DNA of 39,075 nucleotides from JAXHTH01 sp034211115 (GTDB taxonomy: Bacteria; Planctomycetota; Phycisphaerae; Phycisphaerales; SM1A02). The notes below the pieces were generated by a model. It worked only from the letters and a program-made list of their open reading frames with translations, was not told where the DNA came from and searched no databases. How positions within the stretch are numbered: position 1 is the stretch's first letter; each line of letters opens with the position of its first letter. The stretch is from contig JAXHTH010000070.1 of the NCBI GenBank assembly GCA_034211115.1, forward strand, positions 1 through 39,075, in the 5' to 3' direction. A program made the translations under genes and the position numbers. Below are positions 8,547-15,710 of this stretch, piece after piece.

Positions 8547-8975
8547 TCACTCCGGCACCTGGGTGGCGAGGCGTGCGGCGCCGACCCCGGTGGCTCTCAG
8601 GCGGGCGACGATCTCGTTGAGCCGCCTCGTGTTCCCGCCGCGATCGGCGCGGATGAGCAGCTTGAGGCGCTCGGCGTTGCGGCCGGGCAGACGGGCCACC
8701 TCGGCGGTGACGATCCGCTCCAGCCCGTCGAGGCTCACCCGCCGCCCGTCGACGATGATCGCGCCGTCGGCGTCGATGTTGATGATGATCCCCGCCTCCT
8801 CCGCCGTCTCCTGCTGCTCGCCCTTCTCCCGGGGCAGCTCCAGATCGGCCCGCGTCTCCAGCGCAAAGCGGGCCGTGGTCATGAAGAAGATGATGAGGAG
8901 GAAGACCACGTCGATCATCGGGGTGATCTCGATGGCCCGCACCCGCTCGCCCTGTCCTCGCTTTCCCAGCCGCAT
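8547..8975 (-). CDS. ExbD/TolR-family protein (canonical copy)
   Basis: Protein of 142 residues. The N-terminal AIEITPMIDVVFLLIIFFM (about 14-32) is the near-perfect ExbD/TolR transmembrane signature, with Asp22 as the proton-carrying residue. The periplasmic domain has the expected strand-helix order (IIINIDADGAIIVDGRRV, then LKLLIRADRGGNTRRLNEIV), as in other biopolymer transport ExbD proteins. The ATG overlaps the last base of the exbB stop (TGATG at 8975), so translation is coupled. It most likely forms the stator-like unit with the adjacent ExbB; whether it shares that unit with the second ExbD or each forms its own cannot be told. Confidence 0.95.
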   Translation of the reverse strand: MRLGKRGQGERVRAIEITPMIDVVFLLIIFFMTTARFALETRADLELPREKGEQQETAEEAGIIINIDADGAIIVDGRRVSLDGLERIVTAEVARLPGRNAERLKLLIRADRGGNTRRLNEIVARLRATGVGAARLATQVPE

Positions 8976-9754
8976 CAGGTCGCTCCCTCCCGGCGCTCGC
9001 CTTCCGCGGAAACCGGGGGCGGGCCGGGCCGCGCGGCCGCCGCGCCCGGTCTTCGCGGCGCGGGAGTCCCCGCCGACTCCGATTCCAGGTGCAGGACGAG
9101 CCGCTCGATCTCCATCCCCGCCTCCGAGCCCAGCGCATCGATGCGATTGCGGAAGAACGTGAACAGGGCGATGCAGGGAATCGCGAGGGCGAGGCCCATG
9201 AGGGTGGTGATGAGGGCGAGGCTGATGTTCGCGGCCAGCGTCTCGTGCTGCGCCGCCTGGTTCGCCCCGCGCGACAGCGACTCGAAGGCCCCGATCATGC
9301 CGAGCACGGTGCCCAGCAGTCCCAGCAGCGGCGCGATCGCCCCGATCACGCCGAGCACGTCGGTGGAGCGGTACAGCCGGGCGGTCTGGTCCTCGCCCGC
9401 CTCCTCGATGGCGCTCTTCACCTCGAAGGCCCCGAAGGCCGACTTCTGAAAGCGGGTCAGCCCCGCCACGAGAATGCGGGTCAGGTATGAATCGTTCTGC
9501 GGATGCATGCAGTACTCCAGCGCGCCGCTCACGTCGTTGCGCGCGAGCATGTCCTCCAGCGATTCGACCTGATGGGGCGGCAGCAGCGCCCCGCGCCGGA
9601 TCTGCACGAGGTGCATGATGATGAGGGCGAGGGCGATGACGCTGAGCCCGATGATGAGATAGCCGACGACGCCGCCCCGCTGGATCGTCTCCAGCCAGGA
9701 CACGCCCGCTTCATCCTGGGCGAGCAGAAGAGCCATGATGTTCGACGGGATCAT
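8975..9754 (-). CDS. ExbB/TolQ/MotA-family proton channel subunit
   Basis: Protein of 259 residues with the three membrane segments of the ExbB/TolQ family: about 27-50 (VVGYLIIGLSVIALALII), 133-155 (LGVIGAIAPLLGLLGTVLGM, the most conserved block) and 174-200 (ISLALITTLMGLALAIPCIA). A cytoplasmic loop of about 80 residues separates the first two, as usual. The C-terminal 35 residues are Pro/Ala-rich and likely unstructured. The gene follows the stop of the upstream gene with no gap (stop 9755-9757, ATG 9752-9754) and overlaps the next exbD by one base. A second in-frame ATG at 9736 is possible. It supplies the proton channel for the partner proteins encoded around it. Confidence 0.95.
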   Translation of the reverse strand: MIPSNIMALLLAQDEAGVSWLETIQRGGVVGYLIIGLSVIALALIIMHLVQIRRGALLPPHQVESLEDMLARNDVSGALEYCMHPQNDSYLTRILVAGLTRFQKSAFGAFEVKSAIEEAGEDQTARLYRSTDVLGVIGAIAPLLGLLGTVLGMIGAFESLSRGANQAAQHETLAANISLALITTLMGLALAIPCIALFTFFRNRIDALGSEAGMEIERLVLHLESESAGTPAPRRPGAAAARPGPPPVSAEGERREGAT

Positions 9755-10882
9755 CTATTGAGCATCCTTTGTCAGGGAAGACCTGATCGGGTCAGGAGCG
9801 GTATGGACGGGATGATTGGGAAAGCGACGGGCCAGCACATCGCGAAACGTCTCCGCCGCGGCCGTCTCGCCCCACGCTTCGCTCGCCTCGGCGCAGAAGG
9901 CGAGGGCCAGGCCGGCAAGGTAGGGCTGGCTTCGGCCGAACCGCGCCGGGAGGTGAACCAGGTCCAGCAGGCCCCGCTGCCGCGGGGCGACGCCGGTCTC
10001 CCGCAGAAGCGAGGTGCCCAGCGAGTAGCGTGCCCAGCCCTCCGCCCACGCCGGCAGGTTCGGCAGATCCGCGCGCAACTGCCCGCGTGCGGCCCGGCGT
10101 TGCTCGCCCTCATCGGACCCGCAGGCCAGGCACGAGACGAGCAACTGCACGCCGGGATGCCCCGCCACCGACTCGTCCAACGCCGCGGGCGCTTCGGTCG
10201 TTTCACCGTCAAGCTGGCGGCGCACGGCGTGGAGGTAGAGGCGGGCGATGGCGGCGATCGCCGCATCATTCCGCGCGTCATACTCCTCCAGGTCGCGCTG
10301 AAGCCGCTCCAGCGCCCGGGAGCGGATCCACGCCGGCGCGAGTTGCGGGCACAGCGCCGTCGCCTCGTCGACCACCGCCGGCAGCATGCGATAGCTGGCG
10401 GTCGAGACGCCGGCCCGTCGAAGGCGACCGACCTCGAGGGCCGGGATCACCGCCGCCGCGTTCGCCCCGCGCTCCAGACGACAGCGAAGCAGTCCCTCGG
10501 CCACGACGAGGGCCGTCTCGTGCGTCCGGCCGCGAACGCGCTCGAAGAGCCGCTCCAGCAGCGGCTCGGCGAGCGTGGTGTCGCGGCGTTCGACGCGGCT
10601 GCGAGCCCGCCACAGCGTCTCCGCCGTCTGCAGGCGATCCTCGAGATCGGCCTCCACGCGATCGGTGTCGAGGCGCCGCACGCGATCCCAGGGGATGAAA
10701 TGCTCGGCGCCCTGCGCGCTGCGGATCACCACGCCGGCGTCATCGATGAGGGTGACCCGGCCCACGAGGGGCGGCTCGGCCCCCCGCCGCTCGACGCGAT
10801 CGGGCTCGTCCTGCCCCGCCGCCGGCCGGGCCGGCGACAGCAGAAGGAGAACCATGAGCAGAAGGCAGCCGGCGCGTCCCAT
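9755..10882 (-). CDS. Secreted protein of unknown function with N-terminal beta module
   Basis: Protein of 375 residues with a signal peptide (CLLLMVLLLLSPARPAAG). The first mature segment (about 38-75: PLVGRVTLIDDAGVVIRSA, later HFIPWDRVRRLD) resembles a small beta-barrel of SH3/LSm type, also seen in the protease at 31778-32779. The remainder is helical and repeat-like, with a Cys pair around SCLACGSD. No enzyme motif is seen. The ATG at 10882 directly abuts the stop of the VWA gene and its stop abuts the exbB start, so the three genes form a zero-gap unit. A periplasmic role with the ExbBD complex is inferred from context only. Confidence 0.85.
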   Translation of the reverse strand: MGRAGCLLLMVLLLLSPARPAAGQDEPDRVERRGAEPPLVGRVTLIDDAGVVIRSAQGAEHFIPWDRVRRLDTDRVEADLEDRLQTAETLWRARSRVERRDTTLAEPLLERLFERVRGRTHETALVVAEGLLRCRLERGANAAAVIPALEVGRLRRAGVSTASYRMLPAVVDEATALCPQLAPAWIRSRALERLQRDLEEYDARNDAAIAAIARLYLHAVRRQLDGETTEAPAALDESVAGHPGVQLLVSCLACGSDEGEQRRAARGQLRADLPNLPAWAEGWARYSLGTSLLRETGVAPRQRGLLDLVHLPARFGRSQPYLAGLALAFCAEASEAWGETAAAETFRDVLARRFPNHPVHTAPDPIRSSLTKDAQ

Positions 10883-11878
10883 TCAGCGGCCCTCCACGGG
10901 AACGAACCGATAGACGCCGCCCGACTGCCGGGCGATGCGCTTGAGAAGATCCTGGCTGCGCGGATCGCCGAACGCGATCGTGTTGATGACCACCCGCCCG
11001 CTCTGCCGCTTGAGGGTCGCCACGATCTCATCATGGTCGCCGGGGATCTGGCCGTCGGTGAGAAAGAAGATGACATCGGCCCCCTCGTCGAGGGAGAAGA
11101 CCTGCGAAAAGGCGGGCATGGGATTCGTCCCCCCGCCCGGGTCGACGGTGTTGAGCCATCGGATGAACGAGTTGACGTTGCTCCGCTTGGCCTGCGTCCA
11201 GCCGTCCTGCCCCGGCGGCTGTCTGTAGTGGTTCGAGAACAGCAGCACGTAGAAGGAGGCGTAATCGGGGAGGCTGCTCACGGAACGGGCCAGCTCGTTC
11301 ATCGCCACCTGCATCTTGCGATGCTCGCCCATCGAGCCGGAGCGGTCGACGACGTAGGCGAAGCGCATGCCGCGGGAGCTGACGCCGAAGAAGGACGTTC
11401 CCGCTCCGCCGCCCACGAGGCTGCCCCCGGCCCCGGCCTCGTCGCCCGCCCCGCCGAGGGTGGGCATCGCCCCCGCCCGGTCGATCTCGAGTTCGGCGGC
11501 GGGGATGACCGGATCGAGCTCCGTGGCCGGCTCCTTCATCGCCAGGTCCTCGAACTCGCTCACGATCTGGGGGATGAGGTCATCCAGCTCGGCCGACTCC
11601 AGGTCCGTCAGCTCCTCCTCCTGGAGGATGGCGAACTCGTAGGTCACCGGCTCGGGCCCCGTGCCGGCGGGCACCGAGCGGAAGGAGAGGGCCAGGTAGT
11701 ACATGAGCCCAAGGTGGACGAGCAGGGAGATCCCGACCCCCACGATCAGCAGGTGCAGCCGTCGCCGGCGCGCCGCCGTCTCCCGCTGCTCCTCGAACCG
11801 GCTCAGGGCCAGTCGGAGCGCGGCGACCTGATCGCGCAGGGCGTCGGTGCCAGAAGATGAAGGACCCAGTTCGCTCAC
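10883..11878 (-). CDS. TonB-like membrane anchor fused to a von Willebrand A domain
   Basis: Protein of 331 residues and first gene of the block. Residues 37-40 are RRRR, followed by one membrane segment at about 42-66. Within it, S51 and H55 (SLLVH) have the same Ser-x3-His spacing as the functionally critical S16 and H20 in the E. coli TonB transmembrane helix, through which TonB contacts ExbB/ExbD. An acidic linker (84-135) and a Gly-rich stretch lead to a VWA domain from about 171 with a complete MIDAS: DRSGS at 178-182, Thr251 in GGGTNP and Asp275 in LTDG. There is no TonB C-terminal domain. The start is GTG with GGAG upstream. The topology puts the VWA domain in the periplasm. Confidence 0.9.
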   Translation of the reverse strand: MSELGPSSSGTDALRDQVAALRLALSRFEEQRETAARRRRLHLLIVGVGISLLVHLGLMYYLALSFRSVPAGTGPEPVTYEFAILQEEELTDLESAELDDLIPQIVSEFEDLAMKEPATELDPVIPAAELEIDRAGAMPTLGGAGDEAGAGGSLVGGGAGTSFFGVSSRGMRFAYVVDRSGSMGEHRKMQVAMNELARSVSSLPDYASFYVLLFSNHYRQPPGQDGWTQAKRSNVNSFIRWLNTVDPGGGTNPMPAFSQVFSLDEGADVIFFLTDGQIPGDHDEIVATLKRQSGRVVINTIAFGDPRSQDLLKRIARQSGGVYRFVPVEGR

Positions 11879-11896
11879 GGCGGCTCCAGGAGAGAA

Positions 11897-11918
11897 TCGA
11901 GCCGGCCGGCCGGCTCGA
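11897..11918. promoter_or_regulatory. Perfect 22-bp palindrome in the VWA-pyrH divergent region
   Basis: Two 11-bp halves (TCGAGCCGGCC and its exact reverse complement) meet with no spacer. It lies between the start of the VWA gene (-) and pyrH (+), just downstream of a candidate -10 (TATCAT) for the VWA operon, so it would sit in the operon's 5' leader. It could be an operator for a dimeric regulator or form a hairpin in the mRNA. Its GC richness makes a fortuitous palindrome more likely than in balanced DNA. Confidence 0.5.
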
Positions 11919-11933
11919 CCGGCCGCTCGCTAC

Positions 11934-11939
11934 ATGATA
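11934..11939 (-). promoter_or_regulatory. Candidate -10 element of the ExbBD/VWA operon
   Basis: TATCAT on the minus strand, five of six matches to TATAAT, 56 bp upstream of the GTG start of the VWA gene. No clear -35 box is seen. The same hexamer occurs upstream of frr, rpoN and guaA, which supports it as a -10 variant used by this organism. Confidence 0.35.
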
Positions 11940-11976
11940 CGAACCCTCCCGATTCCGACCGGATCAGGCGGGGGGC

Positions 11977-12005
11977 TTGACCGCCTCTGCGGCAGGCGGT
12001 CCAAT
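11977..12005 (+). promoter_or_regulatory. Candidate pyrH promoter
   Basis: TTGACC (11977-11982), 17-bp spacer, TCCAAT (12000-12005); transcription would begin about 25 nt before the pyrH ATG. The spacer is largely filled by an inverted repeat, GACCGCCT and AGGCGGTC (11979-11986 and 11994-12001), which could be a regulator site or chance. Confidence 0.4.
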
Positions 12006-12036
12006 TCAGTTCTTCTCCGCCCTCGAGACCACGCCC

Positions 12037-12765
12037 ATGCCAGACGCATCCCCCGGCTCTTACCGTCGCGTTGTTCTGAAGATCAGCGGGGAGGGATTCG
12101 CCAAGCCCGGCCAGTGGGGGATCGACCCCGAGGAGCTGGGCGTCATCGCCCGGGAGATCGACGACGCCGCGGGAAGCGGCACCGAGCTGGCCGTGGTGAT
12201 CGGGGGCGGCAACATCATCCGCGGCGGCGTGCTCGCCCGCCAGGAGGGCTTCGACCAATCGACCGCCGACTACATGGGCATGCTGGGCACCGTCATCAAC
12301 GGGATGGCCCTGAAGGAAGCGCTCCAGATGCGGGGCCGACCCGCGCGGCTGATGTCCGCCATCGACATCCCCGCCGTGGCCGAGCCGTTCATCCGCGGGC
12401 GGGCCCTGCGGCATTTCGAGAAAGGCCGGGTGCTCATCCTCGCCGCGGGGACCGGCAATCCGTTCTTCACCACCGACACCTGTGCCGCCCTCCGCGGGAC
12501 CGAGCTGGGCGTGGACGTGCTCCTGAAGGCGACCAAGGTGGACGGCGTCTATTCCGCCGATCCGAAGACCAACCCCGGCGCGACGCGCTACGAGCGCCTC
12601 ACCTTCGCCGAGGCCATCGAGAAACAACTGGGCGTGATGGATCTCACCGCCCTCACCATGTGCATGGAGCGCAATCTGCCGATCGTCGTCTTCGATTTCA
12701 AAACGCATGGCAACATCCGTCGGGTGGTCGAGGGCGAGCGGATCGGCACGCTCATCGCGCGATGA
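12037..12765 (+). CDS. pyrH: UMP kinase
   Basis: Phosphorylates UMP to UDP in pyrimidine nucleotide synthesis; a cytoplasmic hexamer of the amino-acid kinase fold. Of 242 residues, VLKISGEGF (13-21) is the N-terminal ATP/phosphate-binding block, VIGGGNIIRGG (54-64) the glycine-rich loop, AGTGNPFFTTDTCAALR (137-153) the UMP and active-site segment, and KATKVDGVYSADP (164-176) the conserved ATP-site motif. The start is placed at 12037 (MPDASPGSYRRVVL), giving the standard length; the in-frame extension to 11977 would overlap the candidate promoter. It is followed after 81 bp by frr, the usual pyrH-frr pairing; rpsB and tsf, often upstream, are absent here. Confidence 0.97.
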   Translation: MPDASPGSYRRVVLKISGEGFAKPGQWGIDPEELGVIAREIDDAAGSGTELAVVIGGGNIIRGGVLARQEGFDQSTADYMGMLGTVINGMALKEALQMRGRPARLMSAIDIPAVAEPFIRGRALRHFEKGRVLILAAGTGNPFFTTDTCAALRGTELGVDVLLKATKVDGVYSADPKTNPGATRYERLTFAEAIEKQLGVMDLTALTMCMERNLPIVVFDFKTHGNIRRVVEGERIGTLIAR

Positions 12766-12800
12766 TCCGCCTCCGGGGACTGGTACGCCCCCTGACCCGC

Positions 12801-12806
12801 TATCAT
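12801..12806 (+). promoter_or_regulatory. Candidate -10 element before frr
   Basis: TATCAT, five of six matches to the consensus, in the 81-bp pyrH-frr gap. Transcription from it would begin about 34 nt before the frr ATG, leaving the GGGAG ribosome site (12833-12837) inside the transcript. No convincing -35 box. frr may also be read through from pyrH. Confidence 0.3.
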
Positions 12807-12846
12807 GCGCCGATTCGGGATCTGCACCCCTCGGGAGATCAAATCG

Positions 12847-13413
12847 ATGCCTCTGGAACAGATTACACGCGACTGCCGGCAACAGATGGACAAGTCCGTG
12901 GAGCACTTCGATCGCGAGCTGCGCGGCATGCGGACGGGCCGGGCGACCACCGCCCTCATCGACTACGTCAAGGTCGACTACTACGGCAGCGCGACCGATC
13001 TGCGGGAGCTCGCCGCCATCAGCGTGCCCGAGCCGACGCGCCTCCTCGTCAAGCCCTTCGATCCCACCAGCGTCAACACGATCGTCAAGGCCCTCGAGAC
13101 CGCCGACCTGGGGCTCAACCCCCAGGCCGACGGACCCACGATCCGCATCAGCGTCCCCCCGCCCTCGGCCGAACGCCGAAAGCAGCTCGTCAACCAGGTG
13201 AGGCGGATGGCCGAGGACGCCCGCGTGGCCGTGCGCAACGAGCGGCGGGACGCCATGCGGCAGATCGATCAGACCGTCAAGGACAAGACCAACCACGTCT
13301 CCGAGGATCAGGGCAAGGACGCCAGGGAGGAAATCGAAGAGCTGACCAGGGAGCACATCAAGCTCATCGACGAGCACTGCGACAAGAAGGCGGCGGAAAT
13401 CGTGGAGATCTGA
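12847..13413 (+). CDS. frr: Ribosome recycling factor
   Basis: Releases the ribosome from mRNA after termination, together with EF-G. Of 188 residues (family about 185), HFDRELRGMRTGRATTALID holds the conserved LRGMRTGRA segment of the long helical domain. VDYYGSATDL, ISVPEPTRLLVKPFDP and IRISVPPPSAERRKQLV are the hallmark blocks of domain II and the hinge. ATG 12847 is chosen because of the GGGAG ribosome site nine bases upstream and because the protein then opens MPLEQITRDC, in line with the family. An earlier in-frame ATG at 12805 would add 14 residues without a ribosome site. Confidence 0.97.
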   Translation: MPLEQITRDCRQQMDKSVEHFDRELRGMRTGRATTALIDYVKVDYYGSATDLRELAAISVPEPTRLLVKPFDPTSVNTIVKALETADLGLNPQADGPTIRISVPPPSAERRKQLVNQVRRMAEDARVAVRNERRDAMRQIDQTVKDKTNHVSEDQGKDAREEIEELTREHIKLIDEHCDKKAAEIVEI

Positions 13414-13474
13414 GCCCCGCCGGCGATGAGCCCGCCGACCGGACGGCCCACGCGCCATGACGAGGAGAGGCGCC

Positions 13475-15640
13475 ATGATCGGAATCGCCCTTGCCCTGCT
13501 CCCCGCCCTCCTCGCGGCCGGTGAGCCGACGGTCCGCGTCGATCGCGACAACGTGTCGATCACCGAGAGCTGCCGCGTGATGATCGCGGCCGAGCCGATC
13601 GTCGACGCCGACGGGAACGGGGTCATCCACATCACCGGCGACGACATCATCGTCGAGTTCGCCCTCCCACCCCTCGACGGCGCCGTGGAGGGACAGACGC
13701 CCGATGCGTTCGAAGGCATCGGCATTCGCATCACCGGCGACCGCGTGACGCTGCGCGGGGCCGCCGTCAGCGGCTACAAGGTGGCGATCCACGCCTCCGG
13801 CGCCGACGGCCTGACGATCGAGGAGTGCGACGTCTCCGGCAACTTCCGCCAGCGACTGAAGTCCACCCCCCAGGCCGAGGACGGGGACGACTGGCTCTGG
13901 CCGCACGTCAACGATGACAACGAATGGATGACCCGCTACGGGGCCGGGATCTATCTCGAGGATTCCACCGGCGTCACGATCCGGCGCGTCACCGCCCGCC
14001 GCGGACAGAACGGCATCATCCTCGATCGCATCACGGATTCGAGGGTCTACGACAACGACTGCTCCTTCCTCTCCGGCTGGGGCCTGGCCCTCTGGCGATC
14101 CCGCCGCAACGTCATCACCCGCAACGCCTTCGACTTCTGCATCCGCGGCTACAGCCACGGCGTGTACAACCGGGGCCAGGACTCGGCGGGCATCCTCATG
14201 TTCGAGCAGTGCTGCGACAACGTCATCGCGGAGAACAGCGCCACCCACGGCGGGGACGGGCTGTTCGGCTTCGCCGGACGCGAAGCGCTGGGCGAGGCGA
14301 ACCCGCGCGACGAGCTGGACTGGTACGAACGCCGCGGCAACAACGACAATCTTCTCCTCGCCAACGACTTCTCCTACGCCGCCGCCCACGGCATCGAGAT
14401 GACCTTCTCCTTCGGTAATCGCATGCATCACAACCGGCTCGTGGGCAACGCCATCTGCGGCGTCTGGGGCGGCTATTCCCAGGACACCCGCATCGCCGGC
14501 AATCTCTTCCGGCAGAACGGAGAGCGCGGCTATGGCCTCGAGCGCGGCGGCGTCAACATCGAGCACGGGCGCAACAATCGCATCGAACACAACACGTTCA
14601 TCGAAAACGAGTGCGGCGTCCACCTCTGGTGGGACAACGATGAGAGTCTGCTGAAACAGCCCTGGGCCCGGGTGAACGAACACGGCTCCACCGACAACCG
14701 AATCCTCTGCAACACCTTCAACGACGATGCGATCGCGATCCATCTCCGCGAGACCACCGACACGCGGATCGGCGGAAACGAGCTGACGAACGTGGAGCGC
14801 CCCAACGACTTTGGCGACCGCCGCCAGCTCATGCTCGAGATGGACTGCGGCGAGTTCCCGCCCCCGTCATCGTTCGAGGCGCCCCGCTTCGGCAACACCC
14901 GGCCCGTCGGCGCCCGCCCCGAGCTCCGCGGCCGCGAGCACATCATCATGACCGAATGGGGGCCGTACGACTGGCAGAGCCCGCTCCTGCATCTCATCGA
15001 GCGCGGGTCGCATCGGCACGTCTACCGCCTGCTGGGCGACGGGCCGGACGCCGGGCGCGCGGAAGTCGATGCGCCCGACGTGATCGAGTTCGCTCGGCTC
15101 GACCCGGACCGACTCGTCCTGCGATTGTCGACGCCGAACACGATCAGCCCCTACACCGTTCGCGTGCCGATCGACGGCGGCGCGCTGACGCGGACCGGCA
15201 CGCTCGTCAACGCCCGCTGGGTCGTCCGGGTGTTCCCATATGAGACCGATCCGCGCGAGGACGTGAAGGCGTGGCGGGCCGAGGCGGGCGACGAGCCGTA
15301 CACGATGCACGCCGACGTCCTGGATCTGCGCTTCGGCATGGGCGGGCTGAGCGAGGCGATGGACCTGCCCGCCGCCCTGCCCCGCGATCGCTTCGGCACC
15401 TTCGCCTCCACATCGCTTCGATTCCCGGCCGGCGCGTGGCGCCTGCGCACGGTCAGCGATGACGGCATCCGCCTCTGGCTCGACGGCTCGCTCGTGATCG
15501 ATGACTGGACCTGGCACGCCCCCACCACGCACGAATACGAATTCACGCTCGACGAAGCGCGGACGATGCCCATCCGCGTCGAGCATTTCGAGCTGAACGG
15601 CTACGCGATCCTCACACTGGACATCGAATCCGCGGAATAG
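13475..15640 (+). CDS. Secreted right-handed beta-helix protein with C-terminal PA14-like domain
   Basis: Protein of 721 residues. The signal peptide is MIGIALALLPALLAAG. Residues about 80-440 are a parallel beta-helix with many NosD/pectate-lyase-type turns (GLTIEECDVSGN, NVITRNAF, RIEHNTFIENECGVHL). These occur in periplasmic NosD-like, carbohydrate-binding or lyase proteins. The C-terminus (about 640-715: LRTVSDDGIRLWLDGSLVID) matches a PA14-type carbohydrate-binding module, with VSDDGIRLW as its signature. Start 13475 is preferred because AGGAGAGG lies directly upstream at ideal spacing; ATG 13457 would add six residues. No catalytic residues can be assigned. It starts about 60 bp after frr, so it may share that transcript, though no functional link is apparent. 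Confidence 0.88.
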   Translation: MIGIALALLPALLAAGEPTVRVDRDNVSITESCRVMIAAEPIVDADGNGVIHITGDDIIVEFALPPLDGAVEGQTPDAFEGIGIRITGDRVTLRGAAVSGYKVAIHASGADGLTIEECDVSGNFRQRLKSTPQAEDGDDWLWPHVNDDNEWMTRYGAGIYLEDSTGVTIRRVTARRGQNGIILDRITDSRVYDNDCSFLSGWGLALWRSRRNVITRNAFDFCIRGYSHGVYNRGQDSAGILMFEQCCDNVIAENSATHGGDGLFGFAGREALGEANPRDELDWYERRGNNDNLLLANDFSYAAAHGIEMTFSFGNRMHHNRLVGNAICGVWGGYSQDTRIAGNLFRQNGERGYGLERGGVNIEHGRNNRIEHNTFIENECGVHLWWDNDESLLKQPWARVNEHGSTDNRILCNTFNDDAIAIHLRETTDTRIGGNELTNVERPNDFGDRRQLMLEMDCGEFPPPSSFEAPRFGNTRPVGARPELRGREHIIMTEWGPYDWQSPLLHLIERGSHRHVYRLLGDGPDAGRAEVDAPDVIEFARLDPDRLVLRLSTPNTISPYTVRVPIDGGALTRTGTLVNARWVVRVFPYETDPREDVKAWRAEAGDEPYTMHADVLDLRFGMGGLSEAMDLPAALPRDRFGTFASTSLRFPAGAWRLRTVSDDGIRLWLDGSLVIDDWTWHAPTTHEYEFTLDEARTMPIRVEHFELNGYAILTLDIESAE

Positions 15641-15642
15641 CC

Positions 15643-15675
15643 GTCATCCCCCGAGCCCTGGCTCATCGCATCTCT
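15643..15675. repeat. Copy of a dispersed ~35-bp intergenic repeat
   Basis: This segment between the convergent beta-helix and rpoN genes matches 8495-8529 in the exbD spacer: GTCATCC, a 6-8 bp variable stretch, then a 20-bp block (CCCTGGCTC, A or T, TCGCATCTCT) with one mismatch. Both copies are intergenic. No other copy was noticed in the window. There is no obvious terminator in this 70-bp gap. Confidence 0.55.
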
Positions 15676-15710
15676 TCGTATCGCCTCGTACCTCCACCGT
15701 CAGTCCGGCT

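Noticed and set aside
1484..11878. ExbBD/VWA block as a Zorya-type phage defence system
   Set aside because: Zorya uses MotA/MotB-like ZorA and an OmpA-ended ZorB together with ZorC/D or E nucleases or helicases. Here the second subunits are ExbD-type and no nuclease or helicase gene is present.
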